Position numbers and translations under genes: made by a program. The notes beneath the pieces are model-generated. The model saw only the letters and a program-made list of their open reading frames with translations. It ran no database searches and had not been told where the DNA came from. Below are positions 1 through 7,678 of a stretch of 23,871 nucleotides of DNA, one piece after another. Position 1 is the first letter of the stretch. The number at the start of each line of letters is the position of its first letter. The DNA lies in the IMG/VR virus record IMGVR_UViG_3300028392_001569, positions 1-23,871 of that record; one strand, given 5' to 3'. This stretch comes from a virus.

Positions 1-651
1 CATTTCTTCATACCAATCATCACTCTGTGTATGATTACGACCTTGCAACACATTTAAGAACTTACAGTTACCATTACGATGTTTAATAAAGTATTCATTG
101 TTGATATGAGTAGCACTAATAGCTTCTTCAATTGTACTGATTCCATGAGCACTCTTACCTGTCTTTGGATCTTTGATATGAAATGTAGATAGAGATTGTG
201 ATGGGATATCTAAACACATACCATAGTCCATGTATGTGTCCATCCAGTTCAATACAGCTTTACGTTTTACCATAGCACGTGGACAGTTAGGATCTTTCCA
301 GTCTGCTGGCCACTGAGCCTTTAAAATCTGAAAGCCGCCACTGTCACCCAACATGAATGTACCACTTTCACGTTTGCGAATGATACTTTCGTTAGGATCA
401 TCTTTGGTAGTATCTAAGTTAGCATGACCTGCACTATACAAACCCCACTTGTAATAGTATAATCCTTCTTTGCTATTAAGAAAGTTCAGTTTCTCAACAT
501 CACCATTGAATTGTGCAGGTATACGTTGAGGTTCAAAGTATACTTCGCCCTCACGTTGCTTACCCAAGCCAGCAATATAAAAACTACTGACTGCAGGTAA
601 GAACAATGCCCAATCGGGATTATGACTTGCTGATAAATTAACTTGTTCCAT
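1..651 (-). CDS. TGT/DpdA-family tRNA- or DNA-guanine transglycosylase, C-terminus cut off by window edge
   Basis: The first 217 residues are visible and the frame stays open to base 1, so the gene is truncated only by the window. The start is ATG at 651, sharing the A of the TAA of the upstream gene (TAATG), which suggests coupled translation. Residues 102-109 read GDSGGFQI, the substrate-pocket motif of tRNA-guanine transglycosylases. D148 in LDIPS and the NVLQG segment (residues 200-204) sit where TGTs carry a second key Asp and the Gln-Gly loop. The family swaps guanine for a 7-deazaguanine base. In phages, relatives called DpdA act on DNA and protect it from restriction. The visible part cannot tell a tRNA enzyme from a DNA enzyme. 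No preQ0 synthesis gene (queC, queD, queE, folE) lies in the window. Confidence 0.8.
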   Translation of the reverse strand, partial: MEQVNLSASHNPDWALFLPAVSSFYIAGLGKQREGEVYFEPQRIPAQFNGDVEKLNFLNSKEGLYYYKWGLYSAGHANLDTTKDDPNESIIRKRESGTFMLGDSGGFQILKAQWPADWKDPNCPRAMVKRKAVLNWMDTYMDYGMCLDIPSQSLSTFHIKDPKTGKSAHGISTIEEAISATHINNEYFIKHRNGNCKFLNVLQGRNHTQSDDWYEEM

Positions 652-1037
652 TATGGTACCATAGAATTTTTGATTTCATTATGACCTGGACTATTAAGTA
701 GAGTTTGAACCATATTTATTTGTTCTTCTTTTTGTTTAATCTGTTCAACAAGGTCTTTGATAGCGGGATTTGTTTCTGCTAATTTATTGCGCTCGGCTTC
801 TTCTAGCATTTTCTGTTCAGCCCACTTTAGTATACTGATAGCATCATGCGATAGATTAACAGTAGCAGTGCCACCACCAACAGCTTGCCAACCATGACCA
901 TCATAAACTTTCATAGTTTGACTAACACCATCAAATGATACCATGCCTGTTATTGGTTGACCAGTATTGATGTAGGGAGTTGCCCCTTTAGTACTAGTTA
1001 CATTCATGAATATACCGCCGTGTACATAGTCAATCAT
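651..1037 (-). CDS. Probable virion protein with fibre-like N-terminus and coiled-coil C-terminus
   Basis: This 128-aa protein is not assignable to a named family. ATG at 1037 overlaps the stop of the clamp gene (ATGA), which favours this start; a second ATG encoding MNVTS eleven codons later is also possible. Residues 28-52 (GQPITGMVSFDG, then KVYDGHGWQ) resemble the short 'G.v.fd....vydG..W' stretch common in phage fibre and whisker proteins. The C-terminal half, from about residue 65, is charged and heptad-like (AEQKMLEEAERNKLAE and onward), so a coiled-coil trimer or rod is plausible. The gene shares a transcription unit with the sliding clamp and a TGT-like enzyme. A structural role is inferred from the pattern only. 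Confidence 0.6.
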   Translation of the reverse strand: MIDYVHGGIFMNVTSTKGATPYINTGQPITGMVSFDGVSQTMKVYDGHGWQAVGGGTATVNLSHDAISILKWAEQKMLEEAERNKLAETNPAIKDLVEQIKQKEEQINMVQTLLNSPGHNEIKNSMVP

Positions 1038-1768
1038 TTTGCGTTTGCTGGAAGTAAGTAACGATATGTTGCCAAACCACTGTCAACTGTAATCTCAGTT
1101 GCACCAGCATCAGCTACACGAATTGTCTTGTCACCGGGAAGATCCATGATTGCCAAGAATACCTTAACAGGCCAGTTCCATGTTTTGTTCAATGTTCCAC
1201 CTACACCAGCTTGAAACACAAAGTTACCACTGTGAGTTGATGGATCACCAAAGTTAGCTTTCAAGTCACCATTAACTGTAGTCAATGTAAAATGATCTTC
1301 TTCACTGTTAGCACTTGCTTGCTTCTTTAGTCGTTGAATGCCTGCAATTGTAGGTTCAAATTCAACATTCCATGTAGTACCCTTGAAGGTAACAGTTTTG
1401 ACTTTTTCTTCAACAATTGCTTTACTCATCAATCTATAGTCATTAACAAAGTCACCGTTCTTAGTTTCAAAGTGAATTGCTGATGGAACATCAACTCCAT
1501 CTTTTTTTACATATGTAATATTAATTTTAGCATCTGAATCATAAACGTCATCAAAGCCTAAAATTGTTTTTAATTTGCCTAAGTTAGGCATACCAAACGT
1601 ACCAATAAAACCTGCATTTGGATTCTTAAATGAACCACTAACAATAACAGATTTGTCTTCTGCTACTGCGTTAACTTGTGTCTCTTGATCTGTACCTGTG
1701 ATTTTGATTAAGTCAACATTGCCTAAGCCATGTGTATGTTGAATCAAGTCTTGTAAATTATCTTTCAT
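1034..1768 (-). CDS. Sliding clamp, T4 gp45-like
   Basis: A 244-aa protein, close to the 228 aa of T4 gp45. Similarity is weak but position-consistent: GTFGMPNLGKLKTIL (residues 56-70) matches the interdomain 'ydLngFlgilsl' region of gp45. A VTFKGTTWNVEF stretch and a C-terminal TYRYLLPA end fit the repeated beta-alpha-beta layout of clamps. Clamps encircle DNA, tether the polymerase and, in T4, activate late transcription through gp33 and gp55. The nearby polymerase ends in a clamp-binding-type tail and late-type promoter boxes are common in the window, both supporting the call. The start is ATG at 1768 behind a good ribosome site (AAAGGAAAAAC). A structure prediction showing two or three clamp folds would settle it. 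Confidence 0.7.
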   Translation of the reverse strand: MKDNLQDLIQHTHGLGNVDLIKITGTDQETQVNAVAEDKSVIVSGSFKNPNAGFIGTFGMPNLGKLKTILGFDDVYDSDAKINITYVKKDGVDVPSAIHFETKNGDFVNDYRLMSKAIVEEKVKTVTFKGTTWNVEFEPTIAGIQRLKKQASANSEEDHFTLTTVNGDLKANFGDPSTHSGNFVFQAGVGGTLNKTWNWPVKVFLAIMDLPGDKTIRVADAGATEITVDSGLATYRYLLPANAK

Positions 1769-1826
1769 GTTTTTCCTTTGTATGTTGAATTGTATACATT
1801 TTTTATAGAATATACAACTAGTCTGG

Positions 1827-2393
1827 TCATTTCCAATATGGGCCCCATGCCCAACAATTCAGTGACCAGCGTTCTCCTGATGTTATTGTTTTTACTTCAT
1901 GTAAATAGAATGCAGGTAAAATTACCAATGATCCTATAGTTTTGCTTCTTGGATATCTGATCACATGTAAATCACCATCAACATAATCAGACTCGTCACT
2001 TAATTGAACAAGCATCGTTAATTTTCGTTCAATTCCTGCTTTACCGTAAAACTGGTCAACGTGTTCTGTAACGTAATCACCTTCACTGTATTTTTTTACC
2101 TCATAATGTTCTACATGAGTTACATTCATACCGTAATATTCAATTGCTTCTTCCCAGACTGGTGATAGTAATTTATGCAATTCACCATTGTCCCACTCTA
2201 GTGGGATTCTACAAGTGTGACATTCAATATCCCAATGCTTTGGTGTACGATTAATAGAACGATGCCATCCAGAATGTTCAGTTTTTGTAAACTCTTTAAT
2301 ATTATTACACATCTCTACACTTAACACATTTTCCCTAACAAATAATTTTAAAGGAAAGTTATTGTTTCTAGCAAATTCAATTTGAGATATCAT
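1827..2393 (-). CDS. 2-oxoglutarate/Fe(II)-dependent dioxygenase, prolyl 4-hydroxylase type
   Basis: A 188-aa single-domain enzyme of the double-stranded beta-helix fold. The Fe(II) ligands are visible: H111 and D113 in EHVDQF, and H165 in FYLHEV. R175 in GERWSL sits where the family binds the 2-oxoglutarate carboxylate. The usual strand GSLVILPA precedes the distal histidine. Such oxygenases are frequent in T4-type phages, but their substrates (protein, nucleic acid or small molecule) are mostly unknown. The gene lies alone between polymerase and clamp, with its own candidate promoter just upstream and no strong Shine-Dalgarno sequence. Given a TGT-like enzyme and a glycosyltransferase in the same window, a nucleic-acid-modifying role is possible but only a guess. 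Confidence 0.85.
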   Translation of the reverse strand: MISQIEFARNNNFPLKLFVRENVLSVEMCNNIKEFTKTEHSGWHRSINRTPKHWDIECHTCRIPLEWDNGELHKLLSPVWEEAIEYYGMNVTHVEHYEVKKYSEGDYVTEHVDQFYGKAGIERKLTMLVQLSDESDYVDGDLHVIRYPRSKTIGSLVILPAFYLHEVKTITSGERWSLNCWAWGPYWK

Positions 2394-2396
2394 AGA

Positions 2397-2405
2397 ATTA
2401 TTTAG
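2397..2405 (-). promoter_or_regulatory. Possible late-type box CTAAATAAT before the oxygenase gene
   Basis: Shares TAAATA with the T4 late box but ends only 3 bases before ATG 2393, which would give almost no leader. Low confidence; the sigma70-like promoter upstream is an alternative. Confidence 0.3.
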
Positions 2406-2420
2406 GTTGTTTATATGTGT

Positions 2421-2449
2421 ATTATAGTGGATTTTATTGCGAAATGCAA
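2421..2449 (-). promoter_or_regulatory. Possible sigma70-like promoter for the oxygenase gene
   Basis: The minus strand has TTGCAT (2449-2444), a 17-base spacer and TATAAT (2426-2421), a perfect -10. It lies in the 63-base gap between the polymerase stop and the oxygenase ATG. The -35 is a poor match. Confidence 0.45.
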
Positions 2450-2456
2450 CATCAAT

Positions 2457-5174
2457 TCACCCGAATGAGAACAAATCATCAAATGTACTCTTTGTGTCTG
2501 TATTAGAACGAATATCCCAACCCAACACACCTAGTAAATTATCAATCTTTTCATCAACTAATGTCTTTTCCATTTCAGCATCATCAAACGGTAATTCAGT
2601 AAACCATTTAGGTAGTCGTAGTTCATCAACAGGATAAGCAATACTTGTAAACCCTAACGCATTAGATTTTAGTTTACAAACAACTACCTTCATACCGTCA
2701 ATGATACTCTGGCTATAGTTATCACCATTAACTCTACGCAAGTAGTTGTAATTAAGTGCGGCTCTAACGTGCCCGGGCATGTTTGCTCTGCCAGTTTTAC
2801 TTTTAGCTTCCAAGTCACCGTAGTATGTAAGTTTGTTTACACCTTTAGGTGAACCCTTAGTCCAACTGTCTTGTGATGACAAGATACGCTTAAAGTCTTT
2901 GATTGCTTCAATAACTTCATCACGACCTTTACCTTGTTGAAGGACCATTTGCAACACATTCATTAAGAATTCTTGTATATACTTAGGTGTGTCAGCACGT
3001 TTCAAGTCAAGACCCATAGCTTTGATGTCACCTGCACTGCCATCTTTGTCCTTACGCTTACCTTCTTTGTCAAAGATGTTGATAGCATATCGTTTCTTAA
3101 CAATAAAGATAGCACGATCACCAATTAGTTCTCGTCCAGCTTTGATAATCTCACCGTTCTTGCGAGGTGTGTGAAATGCTTTCTCCATGAATCCCGGAAA
3201 TGAATCATTAGCTTGATCGGCAATACTATCATATAGACCAATGCAAGTTTCTTTGTTCCATTCAAGCTCACCATTTGCTATTTGCGATTTGAGAATAGGG
3301 TATGCAGTAAAGTAGCAACTGTCTGTGTCACCATAGACTATGGCATTGCCCTCATGCGAATAAACACCTTCAACCGTTTCATTGATGTTACTCATCATAT
3401 GACGAACAATCTGCCTGCCACTTAATGTAACACTCTGACCTATACGCTTGTCGTAGAATCTACAATGTTCATTCAACAATGCACCGTATGCTGAGTTCAA
3501 CAAAATCTTACGAACAAGTTGACGCTTATCATAATAATCATATTTGTCAGTGCCATACGCTTCTTTTGCTAGCTTCTGTGTTTCTTTACGTTCTGAGTAC
3601 CAGCGACTTAATAGTCCGGGAACAACGCCCTCTTTTTCATAAGTAAAGATTGTGCCGTTTGCACTTAGCATCCAGGGCTTATGACTATCAAATACTAATT
3701 TCCATATCTCTGCCGCACTCATTTCTACACTGCGACCATCTTCGTAGTCTACAGTAAGCATGGTACCTCGTTCTTGATTTATAATTGCAGTGTACTCTAG
3801 TGAACCAAACAAGTTTTCCCATAGAACAGCGCCAGTCACATCATCGTCACCTTCTTTATAGCGTTTCTTTTCACTTGCTAGTCGAAGGCCCTTGTCGCTC
3901 ATGTACTGGTCTGTGATTGTCTGTCTGACTTGTGCAACGATTGTTTCTCCTGCCATGTTGAGGGCACGAATAACCGAGGGATAGAGCGAGTTGATGTCAA
4001 CTGCCCCGACGTATTCGTGCATTCCTTTTTTGGGAGTAGCAACGAAGGCACCTGCCGCTTGTTGAATTTCATTATCATTTTCAGTCTTTCGTTTTTTATC
4101 AGGAACTACCAATCCACGTGCGTGGGCCTCATTAAAAATGGCCATCTCAATCATTGCCACAGAACCCATAACTGTTGGTAACAGTACAGTGTTCTCATGT
4201 GCAAGTTGATTAGCTAATTCTAAAAACTTAAGTTTGTTGTGAATCTTCACCAACAACATAGTATCTTGTCGGTTGTACTCGATAAACTTTTTGAAGTCTT
4301 TGTTGTACAACTGGTCAAGAGTACCTTCGTATACAGTTTTGTTCTCGCCTACTTCCATCTCACCAATAGAATCTAACTTATATGAGTGGCGAGACTCATA
4401 GTTGTACTTTTTGTAGAGTTGTAAATAGTCAAGATGTACACGACCAACTAAGTCGTATGTAGTTTCTGATTTACCAAATCGTTCATATTCTCTAGCTTTA
4501 GGTAATTGACCCATCAAGCAAAACTTGCGTGTGTCATCTTTACTCATTACCCTAGTAACACGATTGACCATGTAAGGTATATCATAGCCCTCTGAGTTCC
4601 AACCAGTTAATACATCTGCATCTTCAATCAATTGAAAAAACACATCAAACATTTCTTTCTCAGTCTTGAACAACATTGTGTTCCCAAACTCATTAGTGAT
4701 TTCATTAGCTGTTTCACTAGACATATGTTTGGGAGCAATGACTAATGTGATACATTGGTCAAGCCAGTCTAAGTAACAACTGATAGCAGTAACTGGATTG
4801 AATGGGTCACTAGTAGGGCTGAAGCCTTTGACAGGATCAAAGTCAACTTCAATGTCAAAGAAACAAGTATGTAATTTAGGTGCGTCAACACCTAGATAGT
4901 TTTCACTTAGACAACGGAAGACAACAGGTACATCACTTTCAAATAATTTCTTACCTGAATGGATGCGCTTTTCTTTTTCAAACTCTTGTCGTTTACGTGT
5001 ACTGAAACGACTCACTGGATCACCATAGATACTACGCTGTTTACCCTTAGGATCAGGATAATACATTACATAGTTTGTAGGATATTCTTTGTATTGACGC
5101 TTGCCGTTATTATCCCGTTCTACTACATAGATACGATCTTCATCTCTACTGTGAATAGCGTCAACGTAACTCAA
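2457..5174 (-). CDS. Replicative DNA polymerase, family B, T4 gp43-like
   Basis: A 905-aa polymerase with 3'-5' exonuclease, near T4 gp43 (898 aa). Exonuclease motifs: FFDIEVDF (acidic residues 107 and 109), GWNSEGYDIPY (191-201) and EYNRQD (299-304). Polymerase motifs: DINSLYPS (393-400), KILLNSAYG (556-564) and VYGDTDS (613-619). All catalytic acids are present. The C-terminus STFDDLFSFG resembles the clamp-binding tail of gp43 proteins. The start is TTG at 5174, overlapping the TGA of the upstream gene (TTGA). The frame is closed by TAA three codons upstream, and the next ATG (codon 37) would remove N-terminal sequence that aligns with gp43, so TTG is the only reasonable start. It likely copies the phage genome with the clamp at 1034-1768. 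Confidence 0.97.
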   Translation of the reverse strand: MSYVDAIHSRDEDRIYVVERDNNGKRQYKEYPTNYVMYYPDPKGKQRSIYGDPVSRFSTRKRQEFEKEKRIHSGKKLFESDVPVVFRCLSENYLGVDAPKLHTCFFDIEVDFDPVKGFSPTSDPFNPVTAISCYLDWLDQCITLVIAPKHMSSETANEITNEFGNTMLFKTEKEMFDVFFQLIEDADVLTGWNSEGYDIPYMVNRVTRVMSKDDTRKFCLMGQLPKAREYERFGKSETTYDLVGRVHLDYLQLYKKYNYESRHSYKLDSIGEMEVGENKTVYEGTLDQLYNKDFKKFIEYNRQDTMLLVKIHNKLKFLELANQLAHENTVLLPTVMGSVAMIEMAIFNEAHARGLVVPDKKRKTENDNEIQQAAGAFVATPKKGMHEYVGAVDINSLYPSVIRALNMAGETIVAQVRQTITDQYMSDKGLRLASEKKRYKEGDDDVTGAVLWENLFGSLEYTAIINQERGTMLTVDYEDGRSVEMSAAEIWKLVFDSHKPWMLSANGTIFTYEKEGVVPGLLSRWYSERKETQKLAKEAYGTDKYDYYDKRQLVRKILLNSAYGALLNEHCRFYDKRIGQSVTLSGRQIVRHMMSNINETVEGVYSHEGNAIVYGDTDSCYFTAYPILKSQIANGELEWNKETCIGLYDSIADQANDSFPGFMEKAFHTPRKNGEIIKAGRELIGDRAIFIVKKRYAINIFDKEGKRKDKDGSAGDIKAMGLDLKRADTPKYIQEFLMNVLQMVLQQGKGRDEVIEAIKDFKRILSSQDSWTKGSPKGVNKLTYYGDLEAKSKTGRANMPGHVRAALNYNYLRRVNGDNYSQSIIDGMKVVVCKLKSNALGFTSIAYPVDELRLPKWFTELPFDDAEMEKTLVDEKIDNLLGVLGWDIRSNTDTKSTFDDLFSFG

Positions 5175-5437
5175 AGGGTTTTACCAACGGTCTCTAAAAT
5201 CGTCACAAGTTCGTCATGGTCTTTGGTAGTCTGACCGAGACTTGCTTTGTGTGCAATACGAATAGCTTTCTTCAGTGTACTGGCTTTGATTTCCAATTCT
5301 TCTGCTACTGCTTTGATAGTATCTGTTAAACCGCCATTCAATGTATCAATTTCGTGCATGACTGTCATGCCCTCGTTAATCAATTGCGTTAGTTTAATCT
5401 TTGCGTCACCATTAAAGGTTCTGTTGTAATCTGACAT
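5171..5437 (-). CDS. Small helical protein, resembles T4 DsbA (dsDNA-binding)
   Basis: An 88-aa, mostly alpha-helical, charged protein. ATG at 5437 (MSDYNRTF) is chosen over an upstream in-frame start at 5488 because a strong ribosome site AAGGAG lies 7 bases before it. Length and pattern recall T4 DsbA, an 89-aa double-stranded DNA-binding protein: an N-terminal helix with LIKLTQLINEG-like spacing, a middle 'eele...tlkkairiahk' segment, and a C-terminal helix after DHDEL. The polymerase gene begins inside its stop codon, so the two are translationally coupled. Identity is low and the call rests on size, helix pattern and location among replication genes. DNA binding has not been shown here. 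Confidence 0.6.
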   Translation of the reverse strand: MSDYNRTFNGDAKIKLTQLINEGMTVMHEIDTLNGGLTDTIKAVAEELEIKASTLKKAIRIAHKASLGQTTKDHDELVTILETVGKTL

Positions 5438-5468
5438 AATTTCTCCTTGAAATACTAGTATACACAAA

Positions 5469-6062
5469 TTATCGTTGCTTTTCAACAACTTTTTTTACCA
5501 AAGTATGCAAACCTGGGTTAACTCGCAATGCATGTGGCATTAATTCGTTGCGAATGTAGTTACGCATGTATTTAGAATCTTGATTACTTGAATCTTCAAT
5601 CCAGGGTACATTGTGTCGTTGACACCAAGAGATAAATTCACTCTTGCGTGTTGTTAAGAATGGTCGCAACACATTGTTGCGAATCATAGGGATAACTTTG
5701 GGTGTGCCATTAAGTGCCGAATGGATGTATGTTTCAACACAATCATCTAAGTGATGTGCTGTAATGACGGGACCTAATGTTTGTAGAAATGTATATCTTT
5801 GATCGCGCCAATGTTCTTCTTGACTGATACCTTTTGGAACAACTGGTTCACTAATACGAGCAAAGATTAATGATAGTTTTCTATCATTGCAAAAGTTAGC
5901 AACAAACTCATATGCCCGTTCGCTATTCTCTGTATCATGATGAAAGAAAGCACAAATAACATCATGCTTTCTACTTAGAAAATCAACTGCGGCACAACTG
6001 TCTACACCACCACTAAAGGCTACTGTTAATTGTTTGGGTAATGGAACTGTTAATTTAATCAT
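5469..6062 (-). CDS. tilS: PP-loop ATPase, minimal tRNA(Ile)-lysidine synthase-like (TilS)
   Basis: A 197-aa N-type ATP pyrophosphatase. The P-loop SGGVDS is at residues 17-22 and the TilS signature AHHLDDCVET at 102-111. RPFL..R (133-139), WIEDSSNQD (154-162) and YMRNYIRNELMP (165-176) are TilS tRNA-recognition and core motifs. TilS changes C34 of the tRNA-Ile CAU anticodon to lysidine, so that it reads AUA and is charged with Ile. Bacterial TilS usually has about 430 residues; only the catalytic domain is present here. It could support translation in an AT-rich genome that uses AUA often. No tRNA gene lies in the window. It might also modify another nucleic acid. The ATG at 6062 has no strong ribosome site. 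Confidence 0.85.
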   Translation of the reverse strand: MIKLTVPLPKQLTVAFSGGVDSCAAVDFLSRKHDVICAFFHHDTENSERAYEFVANFCNDRKLSLIFARISEPVVPKGISQEEHWRDQRYTFLQTLGPVITAHHLDDCVETYIHSALNGTPKVIPMIRNNVLRPFLTTRKSEFISWCQRHNVPWIEDSSNQDSKYMRNYIRNELMPHALRVNPGLHTLVKKVVEKQR

Positions 6063-6115
6063 TTATGTTATTATAACACAAACAATTTTAATTACCTAGT
6101 TAATAAGGAAACCTT

Positions 6116-7063
6116 TTATGATGATTCCCATAATGTTTCACCATCTAAGACGATAGAGATTAGTTTACCTTTTTTAAAAACATTCCAATTTATAGTGTCA
6201 ACATCAACTATATTTCCAATTGGATATCTATTAATTGGTTTTTTAGAATCAAGTACGAATTGCTTAAATTTTGGATCATCCATTATAGTGGCGTAGATCA
6301 TATCTGGATCAATCATTATATTTGGAGACATGAACATATTACCATGTACATGGTCATTTAATGCGTCATCTTCGTCATACCAACATTTGAAGTGATCCTT
6401 GCCTTCAATATCATCTGCCATCCAAACAGTGTGACGATATTCATTGTTAAATGTAAAATCTTCCTCAGGATCCTCAATCATACCATTACCCCATAATGAT
6501 GCGCTGTCGTTTAAATTTATAGCATCTGCCGATCGGATGCTATAAAATGTTTTATTTTTCAGGGGCGCAATGCGTACACTATCCCTACGTGTAAAAGATA
6601 TAAAAGATTCTAAATTGTGAGTACACTGATTTAACATATGTATGGTTGCAAAGATAATATGATCCGGCGTGTCAGTATGGGGTATTAAATGATTTGTTTC
6701 TATATTTGTAACAAAGTCACTAGCATTTGTAGTGAAGTGACGGTTCCACAAATTTAAGTGTGATTGTGTTAATTCCTTAGGATTCTGAATTAAGTTATCT
6801 AGTTCATTAATTTCAAATGAATAATCAGTTCCATAATGTTTTTGTAATAACACAAATGATTCTTTTAACTTTTCAAAAGTGTTTAATGGATTTATTGGTA
6901 CATAATTAACTATAGGATTATACCCGGGCTTCCAAGCAAGATTAGGTAATCGCTTAATAGTTCTAGTTAAATAATCTTTCCACTTATTTGCAAAATTAGT
7001 ATCTAGTAATTTAATGTTAACTTGAATGATTGTGGTATCTTTAGATAAAGTATAACTTAGCAT
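6116..7063 (-). CDS. Unknown 315-aa protein
   Basis: I do not recognise this protein. The start is placed at ATG 7063 (MLSYTLSKD) rather than the in-frame TTG at 7081, because no ribosome site supports the TTG. It has no signal peptide and no membrane segment. A central part (TNHLIPHTDTPDHIIF, near residues 125-140 from this start) is His/Asp-rich. Another acidic segment (WMADDIEGKDHFKCWYDEDD) follows near residue 220, and PIGNIVDVDTINW near the end. Its acidic and aromatic make-up suggests a folded cytoplasmic or virion protein. A TATAAATA box ends 7 bases before the ATG, an unusually short spacing for a leader with a ribosome site. The previous gene ends 27 bases upstream, so read-through transcription is also possible. 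Confidence 0.75.
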   Translation of the reverse strand: MLSYTLSKDTTIIQVNIKLLDTNFANKWKDYLTRTIKRLPNLAWKPGYNPIVNYVPINPLNTFEKLKESFVLLQKHYGTDYSFEINELDNLIQNPKELTQSHLNLWNRHFTTNASDFVTNIETNHLIPHTDTPDHIIFATIHMLNQCTHNLESFISFTRRDSVRIAPLKNKTFYSIRSADAINLNDSASLWGNGMIEDPEEDFTFNNEYRHTVWMADDIEGKDHFKCWYDEDDALNDHVHGNMFMSPNIMIDPDMIYATIMDDPKFKQFVLDSKKPINRYPIGNIVDVDTINWNVFKKGKLISIVLDGETLWESS

Positions 7064-7070
7064 AGCAAAA

Positions 7071-7078
7071 TATTTATA
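7071..7078 (-). promoter_or_regulatory. Exact T4 late box TATAAATA before the 315-aa gene
   Basis: A perfect TATAAATA on the minus strand, 7 bases before ATG 7063. If used as in T4, the transcript would be nearly leaderless. Confidence 0.5.
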
Positions 7079-7090
7079 CAACTATCAGTA

Positions 7091-7666
7091 TTATTGAAAA
7101 ATTTTATGATTCTTTTCACCATAGATTTTAATATATTTGCCTGCTAGCATATCTGCCATTGCTTCAATCGGGCTACCGGGATAACTGTCTCCCGGTGATA
7201 TCATGTTCAACTCACCCTGACGAACATGTACCAATTCATGGAATACTGTGCGTAAGACATCAACTAGATTGCGATTATTCACGTATACCCAAATATTATC
7301 ATCTCCCATGACATGACCTCCGGTGTGATGATTTGTTTGAGCTTCTTCAGTATCCATGCTCAATTCAATATGTGGTTTATTTTGTACATGAAGTTGTTGA
7401 CAAGCCCACTCACAGAATTTGTCAACTTCATTTTGCAAATCAGAATCAACATCATCCTCATCTATTTTGTTCTTAATCCAATTATCTGGTGTTGTATGAA
7501 ATTTTTTAACAAATAAGTCATGTAACGCTTTTCCAGTAAGATTGTGTTGTTTGGCTACGGTTTGTAGTAGCTTATCTAGAGTAGTATAGTCGTGCTTTTC
7601 TAAGCTAGGCAATTTTGTTGCTAGTTTATTTATTGCTGATTCTGATAAAACTTCCCCAATACGCAT
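7091..7666 (-). CDS. Zinc metallopeptidase-like protein (HELVH) with cargo-type N-terminus
   Basis: A 191-aa protein with two parts. Residues 26-66 form a small helical module (DYTTLDKLL, then ALHDLFVKK and TPDNWIKNK) that looks like a reusable phage domain. Residues 80-191 contain the zincin motif HELVH (143-147) and a downstream glutamate in SPIEAMAD (E168), as expected for a gluzincin-type zinc site. Substrate is unknown. The N-terminus MRIGEVLSESA has a Leu-Ser-Glu before Ser near residue 9. This resembles the short capsid-targeting leaders of T4 internal proteins, which gp21 removes after Leu/Ile-x-Glu. It may therefore be packaged in the head; that is inference. It follows the 71-aa gene by 12 bases without a strong ribosome site. 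Confidence 0.8.
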   Translation of the reverse strand: MRIGEVLSESAINKLATKLPSLEKHDYTTLDKLLQTVAKQHNLTGKALHDLFVKKFHTTPDNWIKNKIDEDDVDSDLQNEVDKFCEWACQQLHVQNKPHIELSMDTEEAQTNHHTGGHVMGDDNIWVYVNNRNLVDVLRTVFHELVHVRQGELNMISPGDSYPGSPIEAMADMLAGKYIKIYGEKNHKIFQ

Positions 7667-7678
7667 TCAACTAAACGA

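Noticed and set aside
1790-1817. 7-bp inverted repeat (TTGTATA, TATACAA) between oxygenase and clamp genes as a terminator
   Set aside because: AT-only stem, 14-base loop and no following T run on the minus strand.
5452-5461. 10-bp palindrome ATACTAGTAT before the DsbA-like gene as an operator
   Set aside because: Short and AT-rich, with no second copy in the window; chance occurrence is likely.
5438-5488. Upstream in-frame start for the DsbA-like gene
   Set aside because: It would overlap the end of the TilS-like gene and lacks a ribosome site; AAGGAG precedes ATG 5437.
6063-6115. TATAAT-like sequence (6068-6073) as a promoter for the TilS-like gene
   Set aside because: No -35 element at a suitable distance, and it lies only a few bases before the ATG.
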